Source: Mangrovivirga cuniculi (GTDB lineage: Bacteria > Bacteroidota > Bacteroidia > Cytophagales > Cyclobacteriaceae). Taken from it: a stretch of DNA of 64,000 nt. The position numbers and the translations under genes were made by a program. Positions 35,573 to 45,260 of the stretch are shown piece by piece. Where the stretch lies: positions 4,218,001 to 4,282,000 of the forward strand of contig NZ_CP028923.1 of the NCBI RefSeq assembly GCF_005166025.1, in the 5' to 3' direction. The notes beneath the pieces were generated by a model. The model was not told where the DNA came from and ran no database searches. It saw only the letters and a program-made list of their open reading frames with translations. Position 1 is the stretch's first letter, and each line of letters begins with the position of its first letter.

Positions 35573-36595
35573 TTATAAACACCCGGTTAAAAAACTGGCC
35601 ATTTCACTAATGCCAACTGTATATTCGGCTATCCCGTTATTAACAACTACTCCAGGCATTCCATAAACCACTGAGCTTTCCTGATCCTGGGCAATAACAA
35701 GCCCTTTAGCTTCTCCAATTATGCTTGCACCCCTAAGGCCATCTTTCCCCATTCCGGAAAGAATAACTCCAATACATCGATCTCTATAAACTTCTGCGGC
35801 AGATGTAAATAAACAATCGACTGAAGGATTGTTAAACTCTTCAAACTGTCTCTTTGAACTTGAAAAAACCGGTAACCCATTAAATCTGGATCTTATTAAC
35901 GATAAATTAGAATCGCCAGGGGCCAGATAGACATTTCCCGGTATCGGAGTTTCACCTTTCTTTGCCAACGAGATCTTTAAAGGGGCGATCTTATTTAATC
36001 GCATCACGAAAGACCTGATAAACCGCTCAGGCATATGTTGGGCAATCACAATTGGTAAGGGAAAATTTGCCGGTAATCTTTTAACCAAAATTTCAAGTGC
36101 CCCAGGGCCTCCGGTTGAAGCCCCAATACAAACAATATCATAATTTAATTTTTCATCGAAGGTGTGCAGGTTATTGTTCTGCCGTGTTTTAACCCTCAAA
36201 TCTAAATTATTCTTGCTTTCTACTGCCTGGATAACCAATTCATTCAGTGGATAATCAGAACTAAATGCAGTGCCATTGACTGGTTTATCGATAAACTCAA
36301 AAGCACCAGCTTCCAGTGCATCAAATATCTTTTCGTTAGTTCTTTCCAGTGAACTCAATAAGATCACAGGTACTGGCTGCTTCTTCATAACTTCCTTAAC
36401 AAGGAATAACCCATCATGAGAAGGCATTACCATATCCGTAATAACAACATCAGGATTAGTTTCAAGCACCTTATTAAGGCCATCAAGACCATTTCTGGCT
36501 GTACCGACCACCTTGATCCTTCCATCCGAACGAAGGATGTCGGAGATCAGTATTCTCATCAATCCTGAATCATCGATTACTACGGCCTTTACCAT
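35573..36595 (-). CDS. cheB: Chemotaxis methylesterase CheB
   Basis: This 340-residue enzyme has an N-terminal receiver domain with phosphorylation site Asp54 (VVITDMVMP), a linker, and a C-terminal methylesterase domain with the triad Ser160 in IGASTGGPG, His187 in IAQHMPERF and Asp285 in GMGKDG. It reverses CheR methylation of the receptor and is activated by CheA phosphorylation. It starts one base before the cheY stop region (spacing one base) and is followed by cheA after 14 bases. Confidence 0.95.
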   Translation of the reverse strand: MVKAVVIDDSGLMRILISDILRSDGRIKVVGTARNGLDGLNKVLETNPDVVITDMVMPSHDGLFLVKEVMKKQPVPVILLSSLERTNEKIFDALEAGAFEFIDKPVNGTAFSSDYPLNELVIQAVESKNNLDLRVKTRQNNNLHTFDEKLNYDIVCIGASTGGPGALEILVKRLPANFPLPIVIAQHMPERFIRSFVMRLNKIAPLKISLAKKGETPIPGNVYLAPGDSNLSLIRSRFNGLPVFSSSKRQFEEFNNPSVDCLFTSAAEVYRDRCIGVILSGMGKDGLRGASIIGEAKGLVIAQDQESSVVYGMPGVVVNNGIAEYTVGISEMASFLTGCL

Positions 36596-36596
36596 A

Positions 36597-36956
36597 TTAT
36601 CCGGCTTTTCTCAGAGCTTCCAGTAATTGCTTATTGGTAAAAGGCTTAATGATGTAATCAATTGCTCCAAGTTTCATCCCTGTATTAACTACAGAATCCT
36701 GTCCGACAGCACTGATCATGATCACTTTAGCGTTTATACCTTCTTCTTTAAAAACTTTAAGAATATCGGTACCGATCATATCTGGCAATATATTATCCAG
36801 CGTGATATAATCAGGTTCGTACTCGAATGCGAAATCGATAGCTTCTTCCCCATTAGAAGCTTCAGCGACTATAGTAAAGCCCTCAGCTTCGAGAACATCT
36901 CTGATCACAGTTCTCATATAGAGTGAATCATCGACAATTAAAACGCGTTTAGACAT
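36597..36956 (-). CDS. cheY: CheY-like response regulator
   Basis: This 119-residue single-domain receiver has the acidic pair Asp9/Asp10, phosphorylation site Asp54 in YITLDNILPD, the Ser in MISAVGQ and the Lys in IIKPF. In this operon it is the natural output of CheA. In a bacterium with no flagellar genes in view, its target is more likely a gliding, pilus or other output than a flagellar switch. Confidence 0.93.
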   Translation of the reverse strand: MSKRVLIVDDSLYMRTVIRDVLEAEGFTIVAEASNGEEAIDFAFEYEPDYITLDNILPDMIGTDILKVFKEEGINAKVIMISAVGQDSVVNTGMKLGAIDYIIKPFTNKQLLEALRKAG

Positions 36957-36970
36957 AATTCTTCTAAGAT

Positions 36971-37519
36971 TTAGTTAGCTACTTTGTTAATAAGGTTTTT
37001 CTCAGACTGATTAATGATTTTCAGAACATTGATCAATACTATGAGCCTGTCATCATATTTAACGATCCCGTTGATGTAATTTTGTTCTACTGAAGAATCA
37101 TGAACTATATTCACTCCTTCTTCGATAGCCGTTACCGGGACTGATAAGGTGTTTGGAACTTCTTTGACCAGCACACCCATTTTGTGATCCTCGCTTTCAA
37201 TTACCAGGGTGAAATTTTTATCTGTAGATAAGTTTTCAATTCCTTTTTCGGAATCACCCTGGTCCTTGATCCCGAATTTTTCTTCGAGATCAAGAATGGC
37301 AATGATATTTCCCCTGATATTTGCGACTCCTTTTACAAAGGAAGGAGTCTGAGGCATTTTAGTTATTCTCGGCGTGATTACAACTTCTTTGATCTGATCG
37401 ATGCTCAGAGCATATTCGCTATCACCTTGCCGAAATACTATCAACTGTTTCCGCTGAACATTTTTAAGCTCCTCTTTTTCAGTTGAATTTTGTATATCTT
37501 TTTGTGTTACTTCTGACAT
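36971..37519 (-). CDS. cheW: Chemotaxis coupling protein CheW
   Basis: This 182-residue adaptor links receptors to CheA. The single CheW domain spans about residues 25-170 with VFRQGDSEYALSIDQIKEVV, the PQTPSFVKGVANIRGNIIAILDL block and the late DKNFTLVIESEDHKMGVLVKEV strand. It has a short N-terminal extension rich in polar residues. It lies seven bases downstream of the receptor gene. Confidence 0.95.
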   Translation of the reverse strand: MSEVTQKDIQNSTEKEELKNVQRKQLIVFRQGDSEYALSIDQIKEVVITPRITKMPQTPSFVKGVANIRGNIIAILDLEEKFGIKDQGDSEKGIENLSTDKNFTLVIESEDHKMGVLVKEVPNTLSVPVTAIEEGVNIVHDSSVEQNYINGIVKYDDRLIVLINVLKIINQSEKNLINKVAN

Positions 37520-37526
37520 GACGATC

Positions 37527-40500
37527 TTATTTCAGTTTGAATTTGTTTACACCATTCTCGAGGTCTTTAGCGACATTCGTTAGTTTGTTACTACTCTTAG
37601 TCACCTCTTCCATGCTGTTATTTAATTCCTGAGATGAAGTTGCAAGCTCTTCAGTACCGGCAGCAGTTTCTTCTGCAACCACCACTATCTGCTCGATATT
37701 TTTAGAGACACTGTCGATTGAACTTCTCTGAGTTCCTGAGGCCTCTTTGATTTCCTTACTCAGGTTCAGCGTTTCTTCATTCGACTCAGCTATTTCACGG
37801 AAGATCTTTTCAGCACTCAATGTTGCTCCGGAACCATCCTTAACATTTGAAGTCATGGTATCAATCGCTTTACTTGCTGAATTCGTATCCTTTTGAACAT
37901 CAGTAATAATCTTTTCAATATCTACTGCAGATTTTCTTGAATCCTCTGCCAGCTTACGGATCTCCTCAGCAACCACAGCAAAACCACGTCCTGCATCTCC
38001 TGCTCGTGCTGCTTCTATAGCCGCATTTAGAGCTAGTAAGTTAGTCTGAGCAGCGATGTCTGTAATTACATTCAGTGTTCTTCCGATCTCTTCTGCCCGG
38101 TGGGTAAGAATCTTGATCGATTCTGAAGTTAATCCGGCTGAGGTATCGATCTCATTCATGTTTGCAACCAGCTTGTTGATAATACTCAAGCCTTCATCGC
38201 AACTCTTTACGCCTTTCTCTGCAGCACTGTAAATTACTCCTGATTTAGACTCCATTTCTCCGGCAGACTTCAATACACCTTCGACTAACACCGCTGATTC
38301 ATCAGTTCTTTGTGCCTGATCCTGGGCACCTTTTGCCATCTGAGCGATTGCAGAAGCCATCTCGTTAGTGTTGTTTTTCATGCTGTCAGATTTATCCAGC
38401 GAAAGTTTAGACGTTTCTGCAACAATTGACGAATTGAGCTCAATAGATTTAATTAAAGCATTCAGATTATCAATCGCAGTATTTAACGAATCTGCCATAT
38501 TCTTCAGATCACCTTTGGTGTTCATCTGGAATGACTGGCTCAAATCTCCCTGTGACATCTTCGTAATGATCGCATTAAATTCCAATACTGGCTCTGCGAT
38601 ATTTTGAAGTAAAATATTTATCGAATCTGTAAGTGACTTCCAGCTACCTTTGCTTTCATCTAGCTTTAATCTGGCATTCAGGTTACCTTCTTCTCCGGCT
38701 TCCTGAACTACGTGATTTACTTCTGAAATGATCGCTTTGAGATTATTTCTCAGGTTAGCCATGTCTGAAACCACGTTTTGTACTGATTCCTGAACATTTA
38801 AACCCTCAAGATCGATCTCAAAATCGAAATCTCCTTCATTGATTTTTGTAATTGCTGAGATTACTTTTTCGTAAGCAAACTCATTGTGCTTTGTCTGAGT
38901 AATGTCTTTGATAAAAGCTGTAAACTGAACTTCTCCGTCAATTTCAACTTTACTCAAAGATAAATTTCCCCAGAACCTGGATCCGTCTTTCCTTGACATT
39001 TCAAGATCACGCCCTTTGCCAACAACCTTATTTTCTCCTGTTTTGATATTAGAATCTACATATCGATCGTGATTCCCCCTGTGTTCCATCGGAACAAGAA
39101 TCTTAACGTTCTGTCCCATTACCTCATCCGCAGTGTAACCAAACATTCTTTCCGCAGACGGATTAATAAATGTGATCTCTTTGTTAGAGTTTATGGTAAT
39201 TACTGAGTCAACAGCCTGCTCCAGAGTTTTGAAGTTTTTGACTCTCTCTGTCTCGGCTTGTTTCTCAGCTTTTTTCTGAGCAGTGATGTTTGTGGCATAT
39301 TTAACAACCTTGTATGGTTGTCCATTTAAATCCATAATCGGATTATACGATGCCTGAAGCCATATTTCTTTACCTTGCTTGCTTAATCTTTTGAATTCTC
39401 CTGTTTGGTATTGTCCGTTTCTCAGCTCATTCCAGAATCGTTGGTAAGCCTCACTATTTTTAGTTTCATTGTTTACAAACATGCTATGATGCTTTCCTTC
39501 GATTTCATCAAAGGAATATCCGACAGTTTGCAGGAAATTTTCGTTTGCCTTTATTACTTCTCCATCAAGAGTAAATTCAATTACTGCCTGAGATTTATTT
39601 ATTGCCTCAAGCTGGCCTTCATAATTTGCGTTTTCAAGTTTGGTTTCTGTTATATCAGAGGCTAATTCGATAATCTTCATAACAGAGCCATCAGTATTTA
39701 AAACCGGAGTATAGTTAGCTAAAATCCATACCTCCCCACCTTCGGAATCAATTCTTTTAAACTCACCGGTTTGTGGAATACCTTTTGAAAGATTTTTCCA
39801 GAATTTTTCATACTGGGCAGAATTTGCATAAGTCTTTTCACAAAAAATACGGTGGTGCTCACCAACGATTTCATTAAGATCATACTTTATTGCTTTTAGG
39901 AAAATATCATTTGCCTTTAGAATCGTTCCATCCGGTTTAAATTCCACAAAAGCAGAGGTAGAGTTAATTGCAGAAATCTGTCCGTCCATTTCCACTTGGC
40001 GACGAGCCATCTCTTCCTGAGTAGCTGTCATCTCCTCCATATTCTGACGAAGCTCTTCTTCCTGGGCACTCATTGCCTCAAGCTGCTCCTGGATTTCCTG
40101 TTCCAGTTTCTTCTTCTCTGTGATATCAAAAATAAACGAAGTATATACTTTTTCTCCGTTTGTTGTTGCTTCACTTAATGAAAGAAGGATATCTACTAAT
40201 TCCCCATCTTTTGTCATGGCTTTGACTTCACGAGAGCCTCCCATAACATTTCTCTTGCCAGTTTTAGCATACCTTTCCAGGTACTGATCATGTTCTTTTT
40301 GAATATCAGGAGGGGTAAGCATCTTTACATTTTTACCAATTACCTCGCTGGGTTTATAACCCCATAATTTTTCTGCGGCCTTGTTGAAGAACTGAATTTC
40401 CCCATTGACATTGGTAATTACCACAGAAACTATGGTGCCCTGCATAACCTGCAGGATATCGATATCATTAAATTCAATAGAGTCTGATTTTGCCTTTGAA

Positions 40501-40550
40501 TTACTGGTTTTTGCCTTCGAAGCTGAAGTTGATTTACCGTTTTGTGACAT
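37527..40550 (-). CDS. Soluble methyl-accepting chemotaxis protein with four PAS domains
   Basis: This 1007-residue cytoplasmic receptor has no membrane segment. Four PAS domains lie in tandem (about residues 28-150, 195-305, 315-425 and 445-560); a Gln/Glu-rich coiled coil ([18 protein letters not shown]) sits between the first two. PAS 2 and 3 share the YxxFW...G.PQTGEFKR pattern of Aer/BdlA-type sensors. HAMP-like segments (about 565-690) precede the signalling domain with the hairpin tip [21 protein letters not shown] and [16 protein letters not shown]. It probably senses an internal signal such as redox, oxygen or energy state. A good promoter lies 81 bases upstream, making it the operon's first gene. 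Confidence 0.93.
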   Translation of the reverse strand: MSQNGKSTSASKAKTSNSKAKSDSIEFNDIDILQVMQGTIVSVVITNVNGEIQFFNKAAEKLWGYKPSEVIGKNVKMLTPPDIQKEHDQYLERYAKTGKRNVMGGSREVKAMTKDGELVDILLSLSEATTNGEKVYTSFIFDITEKKKLEQEIQEQLEAMSAQEEELRQNMEEMTATQEEMARRQVEMDGQISAINSTSAFVEFKPDGTILKANDIFLKAIKYDLNEIVGEHHRIFCEKTYANSAQYEKFWKNLSKGIPQTGEFKRIDSEGGEVWILANYTPVLNTDGSVMKIIELASDITETKLENANYEGQLEAINKSQAVIEFTLDGEVIKANENFLQTVGYSFDEIEGKHHSMFVNNETKNSEAYQRFWNELRNGQYQTGEFKRLSKQGKEIWLQASYNPIMDLNGQPYKVVKYATNITAQKKAEKQAETERVKNFKTLEQAVDSVITINSNKEITFINPSAERMFGYTADEVMGQNVKILVPMEHRGNHDRYVDSNIKTGENKVVGKGRDLEMSRKDGSRFWGNLSLSKVEIDGEVQFTAFIKDITQTKHNEFAYEKVISAITKINEGDFDFEIDLEGLNVQESVQNVVSDMANLRNNLKAIISEVNHVVQEAGEEGNLNARLKLDESKGSWKSLTDSINILLQNIAEPVLEFNAIITKMSQGDLSQSFQMNTKGDLKNMADSLNTAIDNLNALIKSIELNSSIVAETSKLSLDKSDSMKNNTNEMASAIAQMAKGAQDQAQRTDESAVLVEGVLKSAGEMESKSGVIYSAAEKGVKSCDEGLSIINKLVANMNEIDTSAGLTSESIKILTHRAEEIGRTLNVITDIAAQTNLLALNAAIEAARAGDAGRGFAVVAEEIRKLAEDSRKSAVDIEKIITDVQKDTNSASKAIDTMTSNVKDGSGATLSAEKIFREIAESNEETLNLSKEIKEASGTQRSSIDSVSKNIEQIVVVAEETAAGTEELATSSQELNNSMEEVTKSSNKLTNVAKDLENGVNKFKLK

Positions 40551-40630
40551 ATGCTTAAAAAAGTTGTTTCTAAAAAATAAAAAGTCTTAGAAATCTGATG
40601 AAAAAATCAAGATGCTTTAAACATCCTTTA

Positions 40631-40661
40631 CAAATGTAGACTCCTATCTAAAGCTAATCAA
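40631..40661 (-). promoter_or_regulatory. Promoter of the chemosensory operon
   Basis: On the minus strand TTG (40661-40659), a 20-base spacer and TACATTTG (40638-40631) match the Bacteroidota consensus, with the same spacing as the tetR promoter. The predicted leader before the receptor start is about 75 bases. Confidence 0.75.
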
Positions 40662-40788
40662 TAAGCAAAAAAGTGTAATTTTTCTACAGTAATCACCTTA
40701 TGTAAAATACGCAATTATACTTAATCGTTTAATTACATTTAAATTTATGACTTACGGTATAGAGTAAATAAAGTGACTTTATATCCCG

Positions 40789-41427
40789 TCAAACTAACTT
40801 CAATTTGTTCACTTTATTTATGAGGGAAATTGAATTATTTACTTTTAATTTTTTCATAATATTAGAACGGTGGGTATCGACTGTCCGAACACTGATAAAA
40901 AGTTCATCAGCAATTTCAGGGCTGGTTTTACCTTCGACAACAAGCTTTAGTATTTCTTTTTCCCTTTTTGTTAGAGAAAACTCTTTTTCTTTTTTCCTGG
41001 ATCTGATGCCGGTAGTATATTCCTTCAGCATGATCTCTTTTACGCTCGAGCTAAAATATTCACCACCTTCCAGAACCTTCCTTACAGCTTCGCCTATTTC
41101 ATTTCCCTCATTTTTTAACACATAGCCTTTCACCCCGATCTCCATACTTTTTAAAATATAATCACGATCAAGATACATTGATAGAATAATAATCAATGCC
41201 TTTTCATTTTTCCCTAATATTTCAGAAGCTGCTTCCATTCCGTTTATCCCTTCCATGGAAATATCCATAATGGTCACATCTGGATTTTGATCATTAAATT
41301 TACTCACTGCCTCCTCTCCACTATTAGCTTCTGCTATCTTAAAATCACTTCCATTTTCTTTTAAAATAGATTTAATTCCAGTTCTGATCAGAGAATGGTC
41401 GTCTACAAGTAATAGTTTAATTGACAT
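40789..41427 (-). CDS. NarL/LuxR-type response regulator
   Basis: This 212-residue regulator has a receiver domain with phosphorylation site Asp55 ([10 protein letters not shown]) and a C-terminal LuxR-type HTH ([22 protein letters not shown], then [17 protein letters not shown]). It lies 11 bases downstream of a hybrid kinase with HisKA_3, the kinase class that normally pairs with NarL-type regulators, so the pair is probably cognate. Its targets are unknown; the chemosensory operon that starts 240 bases downstream on the same strand is a reasonable candidate. Confidence 0.92.
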   Translation of the reverse strand: MSIKLLLVDDHSLIRTGIKSILKENGSDFKIAEANSGEEAVSKFNDQNPDVTIMDISMEGINGMEAASEILGKNEKALIIILSMYLDRDYILKSMEIGVKGYVLKNEGNEIGEAVRKVLEGGEYFSSSVKEIMLKEYTTGIRSRKKEKEFSLTKREKEILKLVVEGKTSPEIADELFISVRTVDTHRSNIMKKLKVNNSISLINKVNKLKLV

Positions 41428-41438
41428 ATTATAAATTA

Positions 41439-42848
41439 TTATTCATATGGAATTGAAAACAGGATATTCATTCCTTCTCCTGCCTTTGATTCAATTTCCA
41501 TCGTGCCTTTCATTATATTAACCCTATCGCGCATATTTTGCAAGCCATTATGACCTGATAATAATTTATCATCGAGCTTTTTTAAATCAAATCCTTTCCC
41601 ATCATCTTCTATTGTTATGGTTATATGATCATTGTTTTCATGCATTTGAACATAAAAATTTTCAGCTTCAGAATGCTTGATAGTATTCGAAATTGCTTCC
41701 TGAACTATTCGATAAATATTGATCTTTTGATGAATTGTAATTTTATTATTGTCAACTTCAGTTGATTCAAAGTGCATATTTAAGCTATCTATTCTTGAAT
41801 TAACTAAACCATTTAATAAAGAAGCCAGATCAAAATCCTTTACTTTAGAAGGTAAAATATTATTTGAGATTCTGCCGGTTTCCTGAATAGCTTCTTCTAT
41901 TAATGAATTTAATGTTTCAATTGATTTCTCTTTATCCTCTCCTTCAAGAATGTATTTTAAATTTAATTTTATTGCATTCAACATCTGCCCTAATCCATCA
42001 TGAATTTCACGGGCTATTCTATGTTTTTCCATTTCCTGACCTTCAATTACATAGGTTAGCCTCTTTCTTTCAATCTCCTCTTTCCTTCTTCTGTCTTCAA
42101 TCTTTTTTGTTATATCCCTGAACGATATTACAATATTAACGATCTCATTCTTTGTGTTAGTGATCGGAGAGATCATCCCTTCTCCGATATAACATTTTTC
42201 TCCATTTGAATTAGTTAGTTCGAGTAATTCCAGAGGTATATTTTGAATATTACTTTTTGCGACTTGTAAATTCTTTTTTAGTATTTCTTTACTTTCAACA
42301 TCAAGTTGAATAAAATTAAATAGATTATCGTCTTCTCCATTTGAACATCTAAAAGAACCTGCTGACCTGTTGGAAAAAATTATTTCCTCATTTATACCAA
42401 GTACCATCATTGCATCAGAAATAGAACTAAACGCTGCATGGAATTGTCTTTCGCTATTTTTTAATTTTAATTCGAGCGAATATTTATTTAAGGCCATTTC
42501 AACAGTAGTAAGTACCTGGCTTTCCTGGAATGGCTTCATTAAATAACCATAAGGATGAGTAGTCTTTGCCCTCTCAACAGTTCCCCGATCTGTCAAGGCT
42601 GTTAAATAAATGACAGCCAAATGATACTTAGATTGTAATTCCCTCACTGTTTCAACACCGTCATCACCATCATCAAGCATAATATCAGCAATGACGAGGT
42701 CTGGTTTAAAACTTTCAAAAACCTTAAATGCTTCATCACTATTTGAAGCTGTTTTTATGTCATAATGTTCAACATTACTCAATAAGGTTTTTAGATGAAG
42801 TGCAATAATTTGTGCATCTTCAATTATAAGTATTTTGTATTTATTCAT
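41439..42848 (-). CDS. Receiver-PAS-HisKA_3 histidine kinase
   Basis: This 469-residue soluble protein has an N-terminal receiver (Asp55 in [13 protein letters not shown]), a PAS domain at about 130-250, and a NarX-type kinase with the acceptor His in [17 protein letters not shown] and an HATPase with [12 protein letters not shown] and [10 protein letters not shown]. It probably receives phosphate from the upstream kinase at its receiver, then controls the adjacent NarL-type regulator. Its start overlaps the stop of the upstream kinase by eight bases. Confidence 0.9.
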   Translation of the reverse strand: MNKYKILIIEDAQIIALHLKTLLSNVEHYDIKTASNSDEAFKVFESFKPDLVIADIMLDDGDDGVETVRELQSKYHLAVIYLTALTDRGTVERAKTTHPYGYLMKPFQESQVLTTVEMALNKYSLELKLKNSERQFHAAFSSISDAMMVLGINEEIIFSNRSAGSFRCSNGEDDNLFNFIQLDVESKEILKKNLQVAKSNIQNIPLELLELTNSNGEKCYIGEGMISPITNTKNEIVNIVISFRDITKKIEDRRRKEEIERKRLTYVIEGQEMEKHRIAREIHDGLGQMLNAIKLNLKYILEGEDKEKSIETLNSLIEEAIQETGRISNNILPSKVKDFDLASLLNGLVNSRIDSLNMHFESTEVDNNKITIHQKINIYRIVQEAISNTIKHSEAENFYVQMHENNDHITITIEDDGKGFDLKKLDDKLLSGHNGLQNMRDRVNIMKGTMEIESKAGEGMNILFSIPYE

Positions 42849-44829
42849 TTATTTCGATTTCTAAATGATAAAAAACCCCATCACCTGGAATTGGATTTAT
42901 ATCTATTTTACCCCCTAGTTGTAGAGCAAACATTTTTATCAATTCCATGCCCATGGATTCTTTAATGTTGTCCTTATCAAACCCGATTCCATCGTCATGG
43001 ATATTCAGCTGTAACATATCATTTTCCTTTGCCAGACCAACATTTATTTCTCCTTTATCTCTGCCTGCAAAAGCATGTTGAAATGAATTGGTAACTATTT
43101 CATTGATCAGTAACCCAAAATTCATGGCCACATCCGTAGAAACAGTAATAGAATCTATTTCTGTTACAAGATTGACATCACAAGATACATCTATATTAGA
43201 CTTTTCTAGATTTAATATTAATCCCTCAAGATATTCTTTAAGATTTATATAATTATATTCTTTCGTATGGAACAGCTTTTCATGAATTAAGGATATTGCT
43301 TCGATTCTGTTTTTACTATCAGTAAAAAATTGTTTCAGTTTTTTATCATCGATTTCTGCTGACTTCAAAAACAACAAGCTACTGACGGTTTGCAGATTGT
43401 TTTTAACTCTATGATGTATTTCTTTTAATAAAACATCTTTTTCATCCAGCAATTCAATGAAATCATTTTCCAGGTTTTTCATCCTGATAAATTGCGCAAT
43501 CTGAATACCTGTGTTGAGTAATAACTGGGCTAGCTCTTCGTCAAAAACTTGTCTCTCTTTTGATAAAAACGTTACCACTCCAAAATCTTCACTGCTTATT
43601 GTTATTGGTATGCCTATTAAAGTTTTAGCATCAGTCTGCTCTATTATTTTATTGATCTCACCAAATTCATCTTCCTTATTTAAAGGAGTGTTCAAAAATA
43701 ATGTTGAGTTAAATAATAATAATCTATAAAGGGCACCCGCATCTTTAAATTCTAAACGGTCCGGCAACTCTTTAACTGAATCAGCAACATTCTCATCAAG
43801 ATAGAATGAAAACTTATTTTCAAATGCTTCAAAATTATCAAGCTCCCATATTTGCCCTAATTCAAGGTGCAATTCACTACAAATAATTTTAAGCACCTCT
43901 TTCACCACATTATCTTCATTCTCATGTTCGACTAGGGTATCATTAACTAACCTGGTAAGTGCGATACGTTTATTCCAACTTAGCAAATTAGATATGTTGA
44001 CAGCGGTTATTAATAAAAGTTCAGGGTCACTTTTAATCTTTCTTAAGATTATCTTAGCCGGGTAGATTGATCCATTTTTTCTTATAAATTTAGTTTCAAA
44101 AGAAACGCTCCGTTTATCTGATTCTAAAAAATCCTCCTTTTGAACTAAAAACAATCTTTCTTCTGTATCATTAGCCAGAATTTTTGTGATCTTCTTTTCG
44201 TAAATTTCTTCCGTGCTCATTTTTAAATCAATATGAGCTGATGGATTTGAATACATGATAGCACATGAGTCCTTATCAATAAAAAAAATTTGATCGTCTA
44301 TATCCAGGACCATTTCCTGTAGTTTTTGCTGCTCTTCTAATAATTGATTATAGATTGTCACATCAATGAAGCTCACCATTACTGCATGATGATCATTAAA
44401 TATGGTTCGGGTAAAAGAAGTCTGCAACTCAATATCATTACCATCAACATCTATTGCTGAAATTAAAATAGGGCCTAAAGACTCTTCATCCCCTTTATAT
44501 AATTTTGATAATATGGCTCTTAACTTTTCCTGATCCTCAGCTTTGATAAATTCCCTGAAATCTGTATTCACTAATTTATTTTCTGGCCATTTAAAAATTC
44601 TGGAAGCTCTTTTATTAAATAATTCTACTTTATCGTCTACAAAAATAGCAATCCCTACAGGCATCTTTTCCAGGATCGACCGATGCAATCTTTCACTTTC
44701 TTCTATTTTTTGTTTCCTTTGTTCCTCTTTTGTTATGTCCCGGATTATTACAAAATACTTTATGATTTCTCCCTTAGAATTGAATACAGGGCTTACTGTC
44801 CACTCATTTGTGAATTCATCTCCATTTTT
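42841..44829 (-). CDS. PAS-GAF-HisKA_2 histidine kinase, downstream part of frameshifted gene
   Basis: This frame is open from 44829 and encodes the end of a first PAS domain (NGDEFTNEWTVSPVF), a second PAS (SILEKMPVGIAIF), a third PAS, a GAF-like domain (about middle), a HisKA_2 dimerisation region with acceptor His in LLKEIHHRVKNNLQT, and an HATPase (NEIVTNSFQHAF, DDGIGFD). An isolated start would have to be TTG 44688. The first PAS continues from the upstream frame at 44793-45119; adding one A to the A7 run at 44825-44831 joins them into one protein of about 760 residues. It overlaps the hybrid kinase by eight bases. Confidence 0.85.
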   Translation of the reverse strand, partial: KNGDEFTNEWTVSPVFNSKGEIIKYFVIIRDITKEEQRKQKIEESERLHRSILEKMPVGIAIFVDDKVELFNKRASRIFKWPENKLVNTDFREFIKAEDQEKLRAILSKLYKGDEESLGPILISAIDVDGNDIELQTSFTRTIFNDHHAVMVSFIDVTIYNQLLEEQQKLQEMVLDIDDQIFFIDKDSCAIMYSNPSAHIDLKMSTEEIYEKKITKILANDTEERLFLVQKEDFLESDKRSVSFETKFIRKNGSIYPAKIILRKIKSDPELLLITAVNISNLLSWNKRIALTRLVNDTLVEHENEDNVVKEVLKIICSELHLELGQIWELDNFEAFENKFSFYLDENVADSVKELPDRLEFKDAGALYRLLLFNSTLFLNTPLNKEDEFGEINKIIEQTDAKTLIGIPITISSEDFGVVTFLSKERQVFDEELAQLLLNTGIQIAQFIRMKNLENDFIELLDEKDVLLKEIHHRVKNNLQTVSSLLFLKSAEIDDKKLKQFFTDSKNRIEAISLIHEKLFHTKEYNYINLKEYLEGLILNLEKSNIDVSCDVNLVTEIDSITVSTDVAMNFGLLINEIVTNSFQHAFAGRDKGEINVGLAKENDMLQLNIHDDGIGFDKDNIKESMGMELIKMFALQLGGKIDINPIPGDGVFYHLEIEINE

Positions 44830-45119
44830 TTATAATTGATTGCCTTGCCCTTGTATTGGTTTCCCTGTTTCATTTGTTCCTTTAAGTCATCCAACATTTT
44901 TTGCGATGTCTTCTCTCCTTTAATAATAGCCGGAGAAGCACCTATAACCTCCTCCAATGAAAAACCGGTTAACTTAAGGTAAGCTGGATTAGCATATTCT
45001 ATTTTGGGCTCGGAAAATTCCAGGTTATTTCCAATAATGATAATAGCATCCATGGAATTTTCAGCAATCATCCTGAAAATCTTATCCCCTTCCTCAAATA
45101 CTTTGTTGGTAATGTTCAT
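44793..45119 (-). CDS. N-terminal PAS fragment of the frameshifted histidine kinase
   Basis: This is a 108-residue frame whose first 96 residues are the first part of a PAS domain (FRMIAENSMDAIIIIG, YANPAYLKLTGFSLEEVIGASP) with the start ATG of the full kinase at 45119. After AINYKK the frame runs into an unrelated tail and stops, whereas the other frame continues the PAS domain exactly. It is therefore the 5' part of the kinase gene, not an independent protein. Confidence 0.8.
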   Translation of the reverse strand: MNITNKVFEEGDKIFRMIAENSMDAIIIIGNNLEFSEPKIEYANPAYLKLTGFSLEEVIGASPAIIKGEKTSQKMLDDLKEQMKQGNQYKGKAINYKKMEMNSQMSGQ

Positions 45120-45198
45120 GGAACTATGATATAGTAAATAGCTCTTTTAGTAATTTAACAATAATTCAAGAGTATAGCTTAATGAATAGGGCATCAAT

Positions 45199-45231
45199 AA
45201 AAAAAGGGCCTCTGGTTAACACCAGAGGCCC
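45199..45231 (-). terminator. Strong terminator of the S41 peptidase gene
   Basis: The 10-bp stem GGGCCTCTGG/CCAGAGGCCC has loop TTAACA (plus strand). Reading the minus strand, it is followed by a T7 run, so it terminates the S41 peptidase transcript upstream of the kinase start region. Confidence 0.9.
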
Positions 45232-45260
45232 ATTTTTATAAAATTATTCTAATTGAACTA

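Noticed and set aside
44825-44831. Programmed -1 ribosomal frameshift at the A7 run in the PAS kinase
   Set aside because: The base before the run is T, so the P-site codon would re-pair with TAA and the classic tandem slip is poor. Similar breaks occur at other, non-slippery runs in the window, so error or mutation is more likely.
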